This document shows, piece after piece, positions 10,073 to 18,731 of a stretch of DNA of 64,000 nucleotides; within the stretch, counting starts at the first letter, position 1; every line of letters begins with the position of its first letter. Origin of the DNA: Brevibacillus choshinensis (GTDB taxonomy: Bacteria > Bacillota > Bacilli > Brevibacillales > Brevibacillaceae). The stretch lies in assembly GCF_001420695.1 (NCBI RefSeq), contig NZ_LJJB01000010.1, positions 1,044,131 to 1,108,130 of the forward strand, in the 5' to 3' direction. Both the position numbers and the translations under genes were made by a program. The notes under the pieces are model-generated. The model was not told the DNA's origin. It did not search any database and saw nothing but the letters and a program-made list of their open reading frames with translations.

Positions 10073-10963
10073 TTATTGCTCCTCAGCTGCTCTGCGCAGA
10101 CGCGGCCGTACGGGCTGAATAAAATAGATCGCCAGCAGCAAGCAGACCACGGTCACCAAAGCAAAGAAGAGGACGTAGTACCAGAAAGGATCGACGTTCA
10201 ACAGGAAGCTCGTAGGATTGCTCGTGCGACGCAAGTCCTGTACGGGTCCTTCATCAAAAATGTTCAGCATCGCAAACAGAGGATTGATGCTGTGCAAGAG
10301 ATCTGGCCAGACGGGCATCGGACCAGACGGATAGTTCAAATTTCGCCGCTGATAACGAATCAATTCGCGAATGATCTCCGCCAACACACTGGACCCGATC
10401 GAAAAGCCAAAGACGACCGCATAACTGACGACTGTCGCGATCCCCGTCCGTTTGATCAGCGTAGAGAGCAGGACACCAATGCTACCAATCCCAAACATCG
10501 TAATCACGTAAAAGCCGAAGACCTGAATCAGCTGTGTAGGAGAAATCCCACCGTACAAAAAGACGATGGCGTACAAAGGCACCGTCGCAAATACGAGAAA
10601 GATCATGAAGCTCAGAGACGACAGCCATTTGCCCACAATCAATCGGGTTGCACTGACGTTGGTGGTGAGCAAAATACTGAGCGTCTGTCGTTCCCGCTCT
10701 CCTGAAATGACGCCAGCAGTGAGTCCGGGTACAACAAAGCAAATCATCCCGAGCTGTAAAATCGAGAGCATCATGAACAGCTCTCGTGTCTCATTCGGAT
10801 TGTAGTAGCTCCCGCCGTTCGTCATCAAAAAGATATAGAGAAGCGTGATACCGCCTAGCACCAACAGATAGAGGAAGATAATCCACGGCGAACGCTGCGT
10901 CCGCATGCGCATCTTCCATTCGTTGAACAAGACCGGGTTGCGCAATCGTCTCAAGACGTTCAT
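10073..10963 (-). CDS. ABC-2 type transporter permease
   Basis: 296 residues with about six hydrophobic segments. The cytoplasmic start (LRNPVLFNEWKMRMRTQRSP) is typical of ABC-2 exporters, as is the conserved SGERERQTLSILLTTNVS loop after the second helix. It overlaps the ATPase gene by 4 nt. With that ATPase it should form an export or membrane-remodelling pump. The substrate is unknown. Its place between a large extracytoplasmic protein and the MoxR/VWA genes suggests a shared envelope role (inference). Confidence 0.92.
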   Translation of the reverse strand: MNVLRRLRNPVLFNEWKMRMRTQRSPWIIFLYLLVLGGITLLYIFLMTNGGSYYNPNETRELFMMLSILQLGMICFVVPGLTAGVISGERERQTLSILLTTNVSATRLIVGKWLSSLSFMIFLVFATVPLYAIVFLYGGISPTQLIQVFGFYVITMFGIGSIGVLLSTLIKRTGIATVVSYAVVFGFSIGSSVLAEIIRELIRYQRRNLNYPSGPMPVWPDLLHSINPLFAMLNIFDEGPVQDLRRTSNPTSFLLNVDPFWYYVLFFALVTVVCLLLAIYFIQPVRPRLRRAAEEQ

Positions 10964-11886
10964 GAGCCCACCCCCTTGGTAATTTCCAAAAAGATTTCTT
11001 CCAGATTGCCTTCTGCCTCATTGAATGCTGCCACTGGATAGCCTGCCGTGGTCAGATCGTGGAGCAGGTGCACCTGCTGTTCGTCGTTTCCGGCAAAGCC
11101 TACCACTACCCAGTTCCCTTCGCGGGTTACACCAGAGACCACAGGCATTTCCCGCAAGCGCGTCATCGCTTCCTCCACCCGATCCGTCAGGCGGATGCGC
11201 AGCACGCGCTTTTCCTGCATTTTCGCGTAGATTTCATCGACTCGGCCAAAAGCGACGAGATCGCCTTCTTCAATAATGCCGATGACATCACACATTTCCG
11301 CCAGCTCTGGCAGGATGTGCGAGCTGATGATGATCGTCTTGCCCATGTCACGCAGCTCTTTCAAAATCTCCCGCAGTTCGATCCGCGCTCGCGGGTCCAA
11401 ACCGGATGCCGGTTCATCCAAGATCAGTACCTCCGGGTTGTGCACCAGGGAACGGGCGAGACCCAGTCGCTGCTTCATTCCACGTGAGAGTGAATCGACA
11501 TAAGCATCACGCTTGTGGCTCAGATTCACCAGCTCAAGCAGCTGCGGGATAATCTGCTTGCGTTCGGCAAGGGGGATATCGTAGTTGGCCCCGTAAAAAT
11601 CGAGATATTCTTCCGCCGTCAGATTGTCGTACACACCGAAAAAGTCAGGCATGTATCCGATCAGCTTGCGCACTTCCTTTGGATTCTTCGTAACCTCAAA
11701 GCCACCCACGTACGCTTTTCCGCTCGTCGGTTCCAGCAAAGTCGCCAAGATGGACATGGTCGTTGATTTGCCTGCTCCATTTGGTCCAACGAAGCCAAAT
11801 ACCGTCCCTTTGTCAATTTCGAGGGTCAGCCCTTTGAGCGCCTCCATCTTTCCGTATCGTTTTCGCAGGTTTTGTATTTGGATCAC
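10960..11886 (-). CDS. ABC transporter ATP-binding protein
   Basis: 308 residues. Walker A GPNGAGKST, signature LSRGMKQRLGLARSL, Walker B LILDEPASGLDPRARIELREIL and the switch His in IISSHILPELAEMC are all intact. The family is the CcmA/NatA-like ABC-2 exporter ATPases. The last 80 residues form the usual C-terminal extension. Start is GTG, overlapping the upstream stop as GTGA, with AAGGTG 8 bases upstream. It energises the adjacent permease. Confidence 0.96.
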   Translation of the reverse strand: MIQIQNLRKRYGKMEALKGLTLEIDKGTVFGFVGPNGAGKSTTMSILATLLEPTSGKAYVGGFEVTKNPKEVRKLIGYMPDFFGVYDNLTAEEYLDFYGANYDIPLAERKQIIPQLLELVNLSHKRDAYVDSLSRGMKQRLGLARSLVHNPEVLILDEPASGLDPRARIELREILKELRDMGKTIIISSHILPELAEMCDVIGIIEEGDLVAFGRVDEIYAKMQEKRVLRIRLTDRVEEAMTRLREMPVVSGVTREGNWVVVGFAGNDEQQVHLLHDLTTAGYPVAAFNEAEGNLEEIFLEITKGVGS

Positions 11887-14264
11887 GGATTGGTCACCTT
11901 CCCTTCCACACTGACGCTAGGAATGCCGATGTGGCGTTGATCTGGAAACTGGTGAGAAAATTTCAGCCGCAATACGCTATCCTCAGAAATGTACGCTGCT
12001 GCCTTGTCTCCCGTCATAGTGTTGTTTACAAAGGCTCTGTCATAAGGTTCAAACGCTTTTGTCTTCCAGTTGTAGACCTGTTTGTCAAATGAGGTGTTGT
12101 CATCCGACCAGGTGTAGAGATACAGATTGGATATTTGCAGCTTTTGCCCATCCTGGTTCAGGTTGACGTCAAAGCTAATGTCTCCAGCAGGCATCATGAA
12201 ACCATCGCCCATGTCATCCACCGAAACTGAGCTTCCAGCCATGGTGACGTCAAAGGTCCCTGCCGGGTAATACACGCGACCGTCCTTGGCAGGCTTGATC
12301 TCCAAGGGAGAGGTAACCAGCGCGAGGCTGTCCGGGTGGATCGTTTCCCCTTTGATGGATGCGTCTACGATCTGCTCGTTCGTCCAGCCTGCGATCATCA
12401 CTTGTGCTGGTTGGGATGATCCACCTCGTCTGTACTCGACTATTTGCGCCATGACTTGCTCACGTGTATTTTCATAGGGATTTGCCGCTGCCTGCTTGGG
12501 TACGAGCAAGCCAGAAAGACGCTGATTTTGCCCTCTTCTCGACTGCATCTGAGCGTCTGGCTGGAAAGACAGCTTTACTTGCACGGTACCCTCTGGTGCC
12601 ATTTCAGGGAACTCCTGCACCTGCATCCCTGATACGACCTTTACATTTTTGAGCGCGTACTTGCTTTTGTTCGTCACCGTCCCTGTTAAAGCCCCATCGG
12701 CGTATGACAGGTCAGAGACAAACGTCCCCGCATCGGTAACCGTCTGTTCCGTAGCCACCTTGCGCATGGACCAAAATTCTACGTCGCGGAACGAAATATC
12801 CGTATGCTCCGGCTGCAAGGATGCCCAAATTCTCGGGATCTCATCGGACCGGCGACTCTCCATGATCGGCTGGGCCAAGCCCTGACCTGCGATCGTCACT
12901 TTGTAATCACCGCTTCTCGGCACGAATAAAGCCGTTACCCCTTTCGCTTTGGCTTGACCGTCTCCCGTCATTTCCACATAACCTGTCTGATGGACCAAGA
13001 CGCCTATTCCGCGTTGCATGGCACCAAATGAGAAGATTCCAACACCCGTCACAACTGCTAAAACGGGAACGATGGCCCACATGTAGCTCTGCTTGCGCTT
13101 GTAACGCAGTATGTAAAACAGGATGGGTCCTGCAATCAACGCATAGATCCCAAAAAAGAGAGCAAACCAGCCAACCTCCGGGATCTTCAAGGCCGGAATC
13201 CGATCCGCCGCTTCACTGAGCGGCCAAATGCTATCCGTGAGCGATTCGCGGTTGTGATCCAGCGAGAAACCAAATGATTTGATTAAGGTATCTGACCATA
13301 GCTTGCCGTTTCCCGTCCAGCTGGCGAGTGGTTCTGCGGCCAGGTCATAGGCGACATACAAGACTTTCCCTTCTCCGACTGCCCGAGATGCGAACAACGG
13401 CTCGTTGCCTTCTGTGTACCATACTTTCCCGGACTTCACTTTACCGGTGCTAATCGTAAAAGGTGCATTCAACTCTACCGCTTTGTTTTTGTCGATCGCC
13501 AAGCTTGCCAGAGATTGCACTTGGGTCACACCGTTGACGTCGACTGGCGAGAGATCGGCTAGTACACCTACCGTTTTTTTATACTGAGCTCCACCTGCCG
13601 TGATCAGTAGCCCGCCAGATTTTGTCCAATCGCGAATCGCCTGGATTTGTTGGTCATTCAACGTATCCAGAGCAAAGTTGTTCAGCACAAGCAGATCGAT
13701 CATGCGCAGCTGAGCACCTGCCGTCGGTACCTGATCCGGCTTCATCGGAAGGACTTTGACCTCATTCGAGAAGGACGCCTTTGGCAGCACTCCCAGAAAG
13801 TTTGCCGTATCCGGATCCTCTGCCAGTACCCCTACCATCAGCGTATCGCTATTGTAGCGTCTACCACCAACAGGTGTTTTGACCAGGACCTCGTCATTCT
13901 TCATCAGCGCCACATAGGAGTCTGGACGGACCTCAGATCCAGGCACAGTGATGGTAATCTGCTTGGTCGCCCCTTTGGCGATAGAAATGGGCTGATAATA
14001 CGCGGCAGAAAACGTATTGTTTCCCCTGTCTCCTGTCATGACCGCGATGTCTCCTTCGACATCAGGCCCACTGTTTGTCACCGATACTTGGACGGGGACC
14101 ATGCCCGTTTCCTTGTATTCGCCACCCACTCCCGCAGTGACACCTAACTGAATGGCCACCTCCGCTCGGGCTATGGTCGCCCATCCTCCTGGCATTGCCG
14201 CCATCAGCAGCAAGCAGGCACAGATGGTCATCAGCCACCGCTTGTACACGTTTGCCGTTTTCAT
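11883..14264 (-). CDS. Signal-peptide membrane protein, first gene of the MoxR/VWA operon
   Basis: 793 residues. I chose ATG 14264 because GGAGG lies 10 bases upstream; another ATG sits one base after that site and is too close. An N-terminal signal or anchor (about 8-28) is followed by a large extracytoplasmic Ig-like/beta-rich part with a flavodoxin-like segment (LLVLNNFALDTLNDQQ). Two close membrane helices occur mid-protein (GWFALFFGIYALIAGPILF and MWAIVPVLAVVTGVGIFSF), then another large domain without a final anchor. No named family recognised. It starts the operon and overlaps the ABC ATPase by 4 nt. It may be a receptor or substrate-handling subunit of the exporter (inference). Confidence 0.8.
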   Translation of the reverse strand: MKTANVYKRWLMTICACLLLMAAMPGGWATIARAEVAIQLGVTAGVGGEYKETGMVPVQVSVTNSGPDVEGDIAVMTGDRGNNTFSAAYYQPISIAKGATKQITITVPGSEVRPDSYVALMKNDEVLVKTPVGGRRYNSDTLMVGVLAEDPDTANFLGVLPKASFSNEVKVLPMKPDQVPTAGAQLRMIDLLVLNNFALDTLNDQQIQAIRDWTKSGGLLITAGGAQYKKTVGVLADLSPVDVNGVTQVQSLASLAIDKNKAVELNAPFTISTGKVKSGKVWYTEGNEPLFASRAVGEGKVLYVAYDLAAEPLASWTGNGKLWSDTLIKSFGFSLDHNRESLTDSIWPLSEAADRIPALKIPEVGWFALFFGIYALIAGPILFYILRYKRKQSYMWAIVPVLAVVTGVGIFSFGAMQRGIGVLVHQTGYVEMTGDGQAKAKGVTALFVPRSGDYKVTIAGQGLAQPIMESRRSDEIPRIWASLQPEHTDISFRDVEFWSMRKVATEQTVTDAGTFVSDLSYADGALTGTVTNKSKYALKNVKVVSGMQVQEFPEMAPEGTVQVKLSFQPDAQMQSRRGQNQRLSGLLVPKQAAANPYENTREQVMAQIVEYRRGGSSQPAQVMIAGWTNEQIVDASIKGETIHPDSLALVTSPLEIKPAKDGRVYYPAGTFDVTMAGSSVSVDDMGDGFMMPAGDISFDVNLNQDGQKLQISNLYLYTWSDDNTSFDKQVYNWKTKAFEPYDRAFVNNTMTGDKAAAYISEDSVLRLKFSHQFPDQRHIGIPSVSVEGKVTNP

Positions 14265-14425
14265 TCGTTCCATACCTCCATAGACGATTCTTCTTGCAGC
14301 AGATCCGTCAATTTCATACATATAGAGACGATTATATGGGAGAAAAAGCTACATGAATTTTCAAAACGTCAGAATTGCCTTTACTTGCACCAGCCTATTT
14401 ACTTTTGTTTCTCATCGTGCTACTG

Positions 14426-14449
14426 TTATTTCGAAAATATTAGAAATAA
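14426..14449. promoter_or_regulatory. Probable ArsR-family operator, upstream copy
   Basis: Perfect inverted repeat TTATTTC - 10 bases - GAAATAA, 29 bases before the ArsR start codon. It shares the ATTTC/GAAAT core with the two palindromes downstream of the gene, which suggests autoregulation. Confidence 0.55.
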
Positions 14450-14478
14450 GAAATGACTCCGACGAAGGGATGCTAACG

Positions 14479-14760
14479 ATGGGTGATGTCAGCATGGAAA
14501 CGAATCAAGCGATAAAAGTACATAGGGCCCTGGGAGAGCAAACTCGCTACAGAATTGTCCAGATTTTGACGAAGGAAAGCAATCTGTGTCCAGCAGATCT
14601 GGAGAGTCGGTTGGAATCCGTTGCTCTGTCTACGCTATCTCATCACTTAAAACAATTGGCGGATAGTGGCCTGCTCGTCTCCCAGAAAAAAGGAACCTAC
14701 ATCTACTACAGCCTGCATGTGGAAACGGTTAAAAGATTCGCTCCTTATTTGCTAGATTAA
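14479..14760 (+). CDS. ArsR family winged-helix repressor
   Basis: 93 residues from ATG 14479, chosen because GAAGGG stands 9 bases upstream and the length then fits the family (about 90-110). A longer frame has no ribosome site. The winged helix covers almost the whole protein: RALGEQTRYRIVQIL, recognition helix STLSHHLKQLADSGLL, and wing QKKGTYIYYSL. The metal-binding ELCVCDL motif is replaced by NLCPADLES, with a single Cys, so metal sensing is unlikely. It probably represses itself and the following MFS exporter through three matching palindromes. Confidence 0.9.
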   Translation: MGDVSMETNQAIKVHRALGEQTRYRIVQILTKESNLCPADLESRLESVALSTLSHHLKQLADSGLLVSQKKGTYIYYSLHVETVKRFAPYLLD

Positions 14761-14770
14761 TTTTTTCACT

Positions 14771-14796
14771 TATATTTCTATATATCTAGAAATATA
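14771..14796. promoter_or_regulatory. Palindromic operator between arsR-type gene and MFS gene, copy 1
   Basis: Perfect 10-base inverted repeat TATATTTCTA - 6 bases - TAGAAATATA, just after the regulator stop. The same core recurs at 14847 and 14426. Confidence 0.6.
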
Positions 14797-14846
14797 AAAA
14801 CATACTCATTTCACTCATCCTGATCATTCCGTCTTCGTTTTGTTTT

Positions 14847-14868
14847 TATTTCTATATTTCTAGAAACA
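14847..14868. promoter_or_regulatory. Palindromic operator directly upstream of MFS gene, copy 2
   Basis: TATTTCTA - 6 bases - TAGAAACA, one mismatch between arms. It lies 34 bases before the MFS start and has the same arm-spacer geometry as the copy at 14771. Confidence 0.6.
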
Positions 14869-14902
14869 TAAAAATTAAGTACAAGAAAAGAGGTAGACAT
14901 CC

Positions 14903-16084
14903 ATGTCAAAAGGATGGAAGATTTATATTCTTGCCCTGATCAGTTTTTTGGTTGGAACATCCGAATATATTATCGCGGGGATTCTGGACAAGATTTCGGC
15001 CAGTTTGGCTATTTCTGTAGTCGCCGCAGGTCAGTTGATCACCGTCTTCTCTCTCGTGTACGCACTCGGTACCCCTGTCCTGATTGCGCTCACAGCCCGG
15101 TGGGAACGCCGAAAGCTGCTCCTTTTCGCACTTGGGCTCTTTGTTATTGCAAACGTCTTTGCCTATGCCCTTCCCGGTTACGGATTGTTTATTGCCGCTC
15201 GTATTCTGATGGCTCTCGGTGCTGGTGTCGTCGTGGTCACGGCTCTGACGGTTGCTGCTAAAATTGCCCCACAAGGCAAGCAGGCCAGTGCCATTGCTAC
15301 CGTCGTGATGGGCCTTACTGCCTCTCTCATTGTAGGGGTTCCTGTCGGAAGGATGATTGCCGCTGCCTACGATTGGAAAGTAGTCTTTGGGGGGATCGGC
15401 GTTCTGGGGTTATTGGCTATGCTGATCATTTCCCTCACGATTCCAAAAACAGAGGGCGACGCACCGATTCCATTTCGCGAACAAGTAGCCCTGCTTAAAC
15501 GGCCCAAGATTGTCCTGTCCCTGCTCGTCAGCTTTTTTTGGTTGGGTGGTTATTCCCTTGCTTATACCTATATCGCTCCTTACCTGTTGACGGTCTCTGG
15601 AATGAATGAAAGTACGTTGAATGCTGCATTGCTAGCGTTTGGTATCGCCAGCCTGATCGGGTCAAAACTGGGCGGTTACAGTACGGATCGCTGGGGCGTT
15701 TATCGTACGCTGATGTCAGGCATGATCTTGCATATCGTAACACTGCTCCTGATAAGCTTGGCGGCCCACTCTACTGTCTTCGTTTTTCCTTTGTTAATTC
15801 TCTGGTCATTCGCCGCTTGGTCTTCGGGTCCTACTCAGCAGTATCACTTAGTCACAATGGCTCCGGAATCCTCCGGCATCATGCTCAGCCTCAATAGCTC
15901 GGTCATGCAGCTCTCCATGGCCGCTGGTGCCGGGATCGGCGGCATCATAATCGACGGGATATCTCTGGATTCAGTTACATGGATAGGAGGCTTCGTAGTA
16001 GCGATCGCGCTTACTATCATCTTTCCTGTTTACCGTCCCTCAAGCTCTACTAGCGTAAGGGCGGGCAAAGCACATCAGGTATAA
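14903..16084 (+). CDS. MFS drug/sugar efflux transporter (DHA1-like)
   Basis: 393 residues and about 12 hydrophobic helices, standard for 12-TM major facilitator exporters. The first helix carries LVGTSEYIIAGIL, and the helix 2-3 loop has the expected basic residues (ARWERRKLL). Helix 5 shows the antiporter-type VVMGLTASLIVGVPVGRMIA (motif C-like). It resembles Bacillus YdhL/AraJ-type exporters. AAAAGAGG precedes ATG by about 10 bases. It is downstream of, and probably controlled by, the ArsR-type repressor. The substrate is not predictable from sequence. Confidence 0.92.
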   Translation: MSKGWKIYILALISFLVGTSEYIIAGILDKISASLAISVVAAGQLITVFSLVYALGTPVLIALTARWERRKLLLFALGLFVIANVFAYALPGYGLFIAARILMALGAGVVVVTALTVAAKIAPQGKQASAIATVVMGLTASLIVGVPVGRMIAAAYDWKVVFGGIGVLGLLAMLIISLTIPKTEGDAPIPFREQVALLKRPKIVLSLLVSFFWLGGYSLAYTYIAPYLLTVSGMNESTLNAALLAFGIASLIGSKLGGYSTDRWGVYRTLMSGMILHIVTLLLISLAAHSTVFVFPLLILWSFAAWSSGPTQQYHLVTMAPESSGIMLSLNSSVMQLSMAAGAGIGGIIIDGISLDSVTWIGGFVVAIALTIIFPVYRPSSSTSVRAGKAHQV

Positions 16085-16135
16085 CCGAGTAGATGGAGCT
16101 CTCTATCACTTGTCTGCCCTCGTAAAAATGAAAAA

Positions 16136-16171
16136 AGCCTTGGTTTCAGTCATTTGTGCTGAGCCAAGGCT
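16136..16171 (-). terminator. Terminator of proline dehydrogenase gene
   Basis: Stem AGCCTTGG / CCAAGGCT followed on the minus strand by TTTTTT. It lies 16 bases past the leftward gene's stop. Confidence 0.85.
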
Positions 16172-16187
16172 ATCGTCCTTTCACCCG

Positions 16188-17153
16188 TTATTTCTCTCCA
16201 TACCCCACGTGTGCCGTCCTCGTTGGGTCAAACATATCTGCTATCGCCTTATGAATATTTGGCGGGTACTCTGCGATGCGATGACACAAATACAAGTACC
16301 ATTCTTTCCCGTAGGTGAGATAGAGGCGAACGGGAATGCCATTTTGCTGCATGCTCTGCGCCAGCTCGGGACGAACGCCGTACAGCAGTTCCAGCTCCAC
16401 CTCAGGGCGCGAAAAGTAGTCTCGCTTTTGAAGCTCGTCGACGATCAGCTGATCATGAGTAGCAAATGCACAGGTATGTCCCGCATTCACACACATCTCG
16501 GCGAGCTGCAGATAACGTTCGTTCAGCTCTGCGGAACGCGCCAAGGCGATGTCTCGCGGCTCCTTGAACGCGCCCTTTACTAGACGGATTTTTCCCGGTA
16601 ACGCCAAGACACGTTGGACATCCTCCACCGAGCGATGCAGATGGGCCTGTATCGTGATGCCGACATTCTCATGACGCTGTGCCAACCGTTCATACATCGC
16701 CATGATGGCTTCTGTCTTTGTGGACTCTTCCATGCTGATCATGACATCGTGTTGGTTCCGAGCAGCAGCGACTGCCATTTCCTCCACATGGGCAAAAGCC
16801 TGCTCCTGACTCACCAACAGGCCTACGTGTGACAGATCAAAGGATACCCCTACCGGTCGTTGCAGGACGGAGCAATCGTCGATCACAGCCAAAAACTCGT
16901 TTTTCACTTGCTCACATGCTTTTGCATCCAGCGTATTTTCTCCGATGTACTCCACGGAAAGACGATACCCTTTTTCCTCCAGTTCTTTGGCACGCGACTG
17001 TACTTCCTGACGAGTTTCTCCTGTTACATAGCGCTTCGCTGCCGCCAGCAGCAATGGGTACAACGAGCTGGATCGCAGGACACTTTCCTTGATCTGTTCG
17101 TCTCGCGCTATCGTTCGCAAGACCTCCGCCGTTATTTGCTCATCGATCGTCAT
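16188..17153 (-). CDS. Proline dehydrogenase
   Basis: 321 residues, the size of monofunctional Bacillus-type PRODH (FadM/PutB). It oxidises L-proline to pyrroline-5-carboxylate with FAD. The barrel signature near the C-terminus is clear: NGIPVRLYLTYGKEWYLYL followed by CHRIAEYPPN. Upstream barrel strands read VGVSFDLSHVGL and RLVKGAFKEP. I chose ATG 17153 because GAAGGGAGA lies just before it; the frame extends 14 codons upstream without a better site. It is divergent from a MocR-type regulator 125 bases away. No pyrroline-5-carboxylate dehydrogenase is in the window. Confidence 0.93.
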   Translation of the reverse strand: MTIDEQITAEVLRTIARDEQIKESVLRSSSLYPLLLAAAKRYVTGETRQEVQSRAKELEEKGYRLSVEYIGENTLDAKACEQVKNEFLAVIDDCSVLQRPVGVSFDLSHVGLLVSQEQAFAHVEEMAVAAARNQHDVMISMEESTKTEAIMAMYERLAQRHENVGITIQAHLHRSVEDVQRVLALPGKIRLVKGAFKEPRDIALARSAELNERYLQLAEMCVNAGHTCAFATHDQLIVDELQKRDYFSRPEVELELLYGVRPELAQSMQQNGIPVRLYLTYGKEWYLYLCHRIAEYPPNIHKAIADMFDPTRTAHVGYGEK

Positions 17154-17221
17154 TTTTTTCTCTCCCTTCACGCCGTGTGTTCTTCTCCTGTCCACCCTAC
17201 CATGGTAAGCTGAAGTCGATT

Positions 17222-17257
17222 AGATCCAGTTTGCGGCGACTTTTACAGATCCAGTTT
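17222..17257. promoter_or_regulatory. Direct repeat AGATCCAGTTT in a divergent promoter region
   Basis: Two identical 11-base copies at 17222-17232 and 17247-17257, offset 25 bases, between the proline dehydrogenase and MocR-type genes. MocR/GabR regulators are known to bind direct repeats, so this is a plausible operator. Confidence 0.5.
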
Positions 17258-17278
17258 TTCGAGGAGGTCTCACACGTT

Positions 17279-18694
17279 TTGGCATGGCTCACGATTGATC
17301 GAGAAAAGCCGATTCCTTTGATCCGGCAACTATTTACAGAATTGCGTGCGAATATTTTGCGCGGGGATTGGCAGGCGGGACAAAAACTACCCTCAACTCG
17401 CAAATTGGCGGAAGAACTGAAGATTTCCCGCAATGTCGCGGTAGATGCGTATGAGCAGTTGTACGCGGAGGGTTATATTGAAAGCAGGCAAGGTTCGGGG
17501 TACTACGTTTCCGCTGGAATTTATCTGGAGCAACATGCACGCCACGGAACAGATGCGATCCTCTCTATCAGCGAGGCTTCCACAGATTCTACGACTTCAA
17601 CGATCGATTTTCGTTCAGGTGTACCTGCATTGGAGCTTTTTCCCCGTACGACCTGGGGGAAAATCGTACAGCGGGTCTGTCAGGATGCCCCTCTCTCCGC
17701 ATTTGGATACGGACGCCCCGAAGGTCGCCTCGAGCTGCGTCAGGTAATCTGCCGCTATCTTTATCGAACACGCGGTGTCCAGTGCAGACCGGAGCAAATC
17801 GTGATCACTTCTGGAGCCACGCAAGCGCTCACGCTGATTGCCAAGGTGCTTTTGACAAAGGGCAGCAGCGTCGTCATCGAGGATCCGATTACCCAAGACA
17901 TTCAGACCATCTTCAAGGCAACCGGGGCCGTACTGCAGCCTGTCCCTACCGATGATTTGGGGCTTGTGACGGAGCAATTGCCTGGTACTGAGGCTCATCC
18001 TCCGAGTTTTGTCTTCGTCACGCCTTCGCATCAGTTTCCATTAGGGGGAACCTTACCCATCCAGCGTCGTCTGCAGCTGATCCGTTATGCTCGCGAAACA
18101 GACTGCTACATCGTCGAGGACGACTACGACAGTGAATTCCGCTACGACAGTGCACCAATCAGTTCTCTGCAAGGGCTGGCGGAGGAGCGAGTCATTTACA
18201 TCGGTTCGTTTAGCAAAATCCTTTCCCCTGGGTTGAGACTCGGCTATCTCGTCCTGCCAACCGAACTGGTCGAGCGCTACCAGAACGCCAAATGGTTTTC
18301 CGATCTGCACACCTCTACCCTCGATCAACTCTCCCTCGCTACTTTCATCGAGGAAGGACATTTGGAAAAATACATCAATCGGGTGAAAAAGCTGTACCGA
18401 AAACGTAGGCAGACGCTCGTCCATGCCCTGGAACGAACCTTTTCCGAGACGAGAGGCTTTCGTATTCTGGGGGCATCCGCCGGGTTGCACATCGTAGTGT
18501 CGTTTGCAGGAATCCACTTTACTCCCGAGCTGCTGGAGAAACTGAGTGACGCTGGCGTTCGGGTCTATCCTGTCGAGGAACATGCGATTTGTCCTGGCAG
18601 ACACACCGACAAGCTGATTATCGGGTACGGAAACGTCTCTGAGGAGAAGATCGAGGAGGGCGTCAAGAGGCTCTACTCGGTGCTGTCTTTCTGA
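17279..18694 (+). CDS. MocR/GabR family PLP-dependent transcriptional regulator
   Basis: 471 residues from TTG 17279, chosen because AGGAGG lies 11 bases upstream and the only nearby ATG is out of frame. An N-terminal GntR-type winged helix (LFTELRANILRGDWQAGQKL, then PSTRKLAEELKISRNVAVDAY) is joined by a linker to a class I aminotransferase-like domain. The PLP lysine is in GSFSKILSPGLRLGY (K313). Such regulators sense amino compounds or PLP. Divergence from proline dehydrogenase and the direct repeats between them suggest control of proline use, which is inference only. Confidence 0.93.
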   Translation: MAWLTIDREKPIPLIRQLFTELRANILRGDWQAGQKLPSTRKLAEELKISRNVAVDAYEQLYAEGYIESRQGSGYYVSAGIYLEQHARHGTDAILSISEASTDSTTSTIDFRSGVPALELFPRTTWGKIVQRVCQDAPLSAFGYGRPEGRLELRQVICRYLYRTRGVQCRPEQIVITSGATQALTLIAKVLLTKGSSVVIEDPITQDIQTIFKATGAVLQPVPTDDLGLVTEQLPGTEAHPPSFVFVTPSHQFPLGGTLPIQRRLQLIRYARETDCYIVEDDYDSEFRYDSAPISSLQGLAEERVIYIGSFSKILSPGLRLGYLVLPTELVERYQNAKWFSDLHTSTLDQLSLATFIEEGHLEKYINRVKKLYRKRRQTLVHALERTFSETRGFRILGASAGLHIVVSFAGIHFTPELLEKLSDAGVRVYPVEEHAICPGRHTDKLIIGYGNVSEEKIEEGVKRLYSVLSF

Positions 18695-18728
18695 AAGCGA
18701 TGGGGAACGTGTACACATCCCCTCGCTT
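18695..18728. terminator. Bidirectional stem-loop between convergent genes
   Basis: Arms AAGCGATGGGGA and TCCCCTCGCTT with one bulged base. It sits directly after the regulator stop and against the end of the leftward lipoprotein gene. Confidence 0.65.
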
Positions 18729-18731
18729 CTA

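Noticed and set aside
14290-14345. TATAAT-like element as promoter of the MoxR/VWA operon
   Set aside because: A TATAAT is visible on the minus strand, but no -35 lies at 16-18 bases, so I did not list it as a feature.
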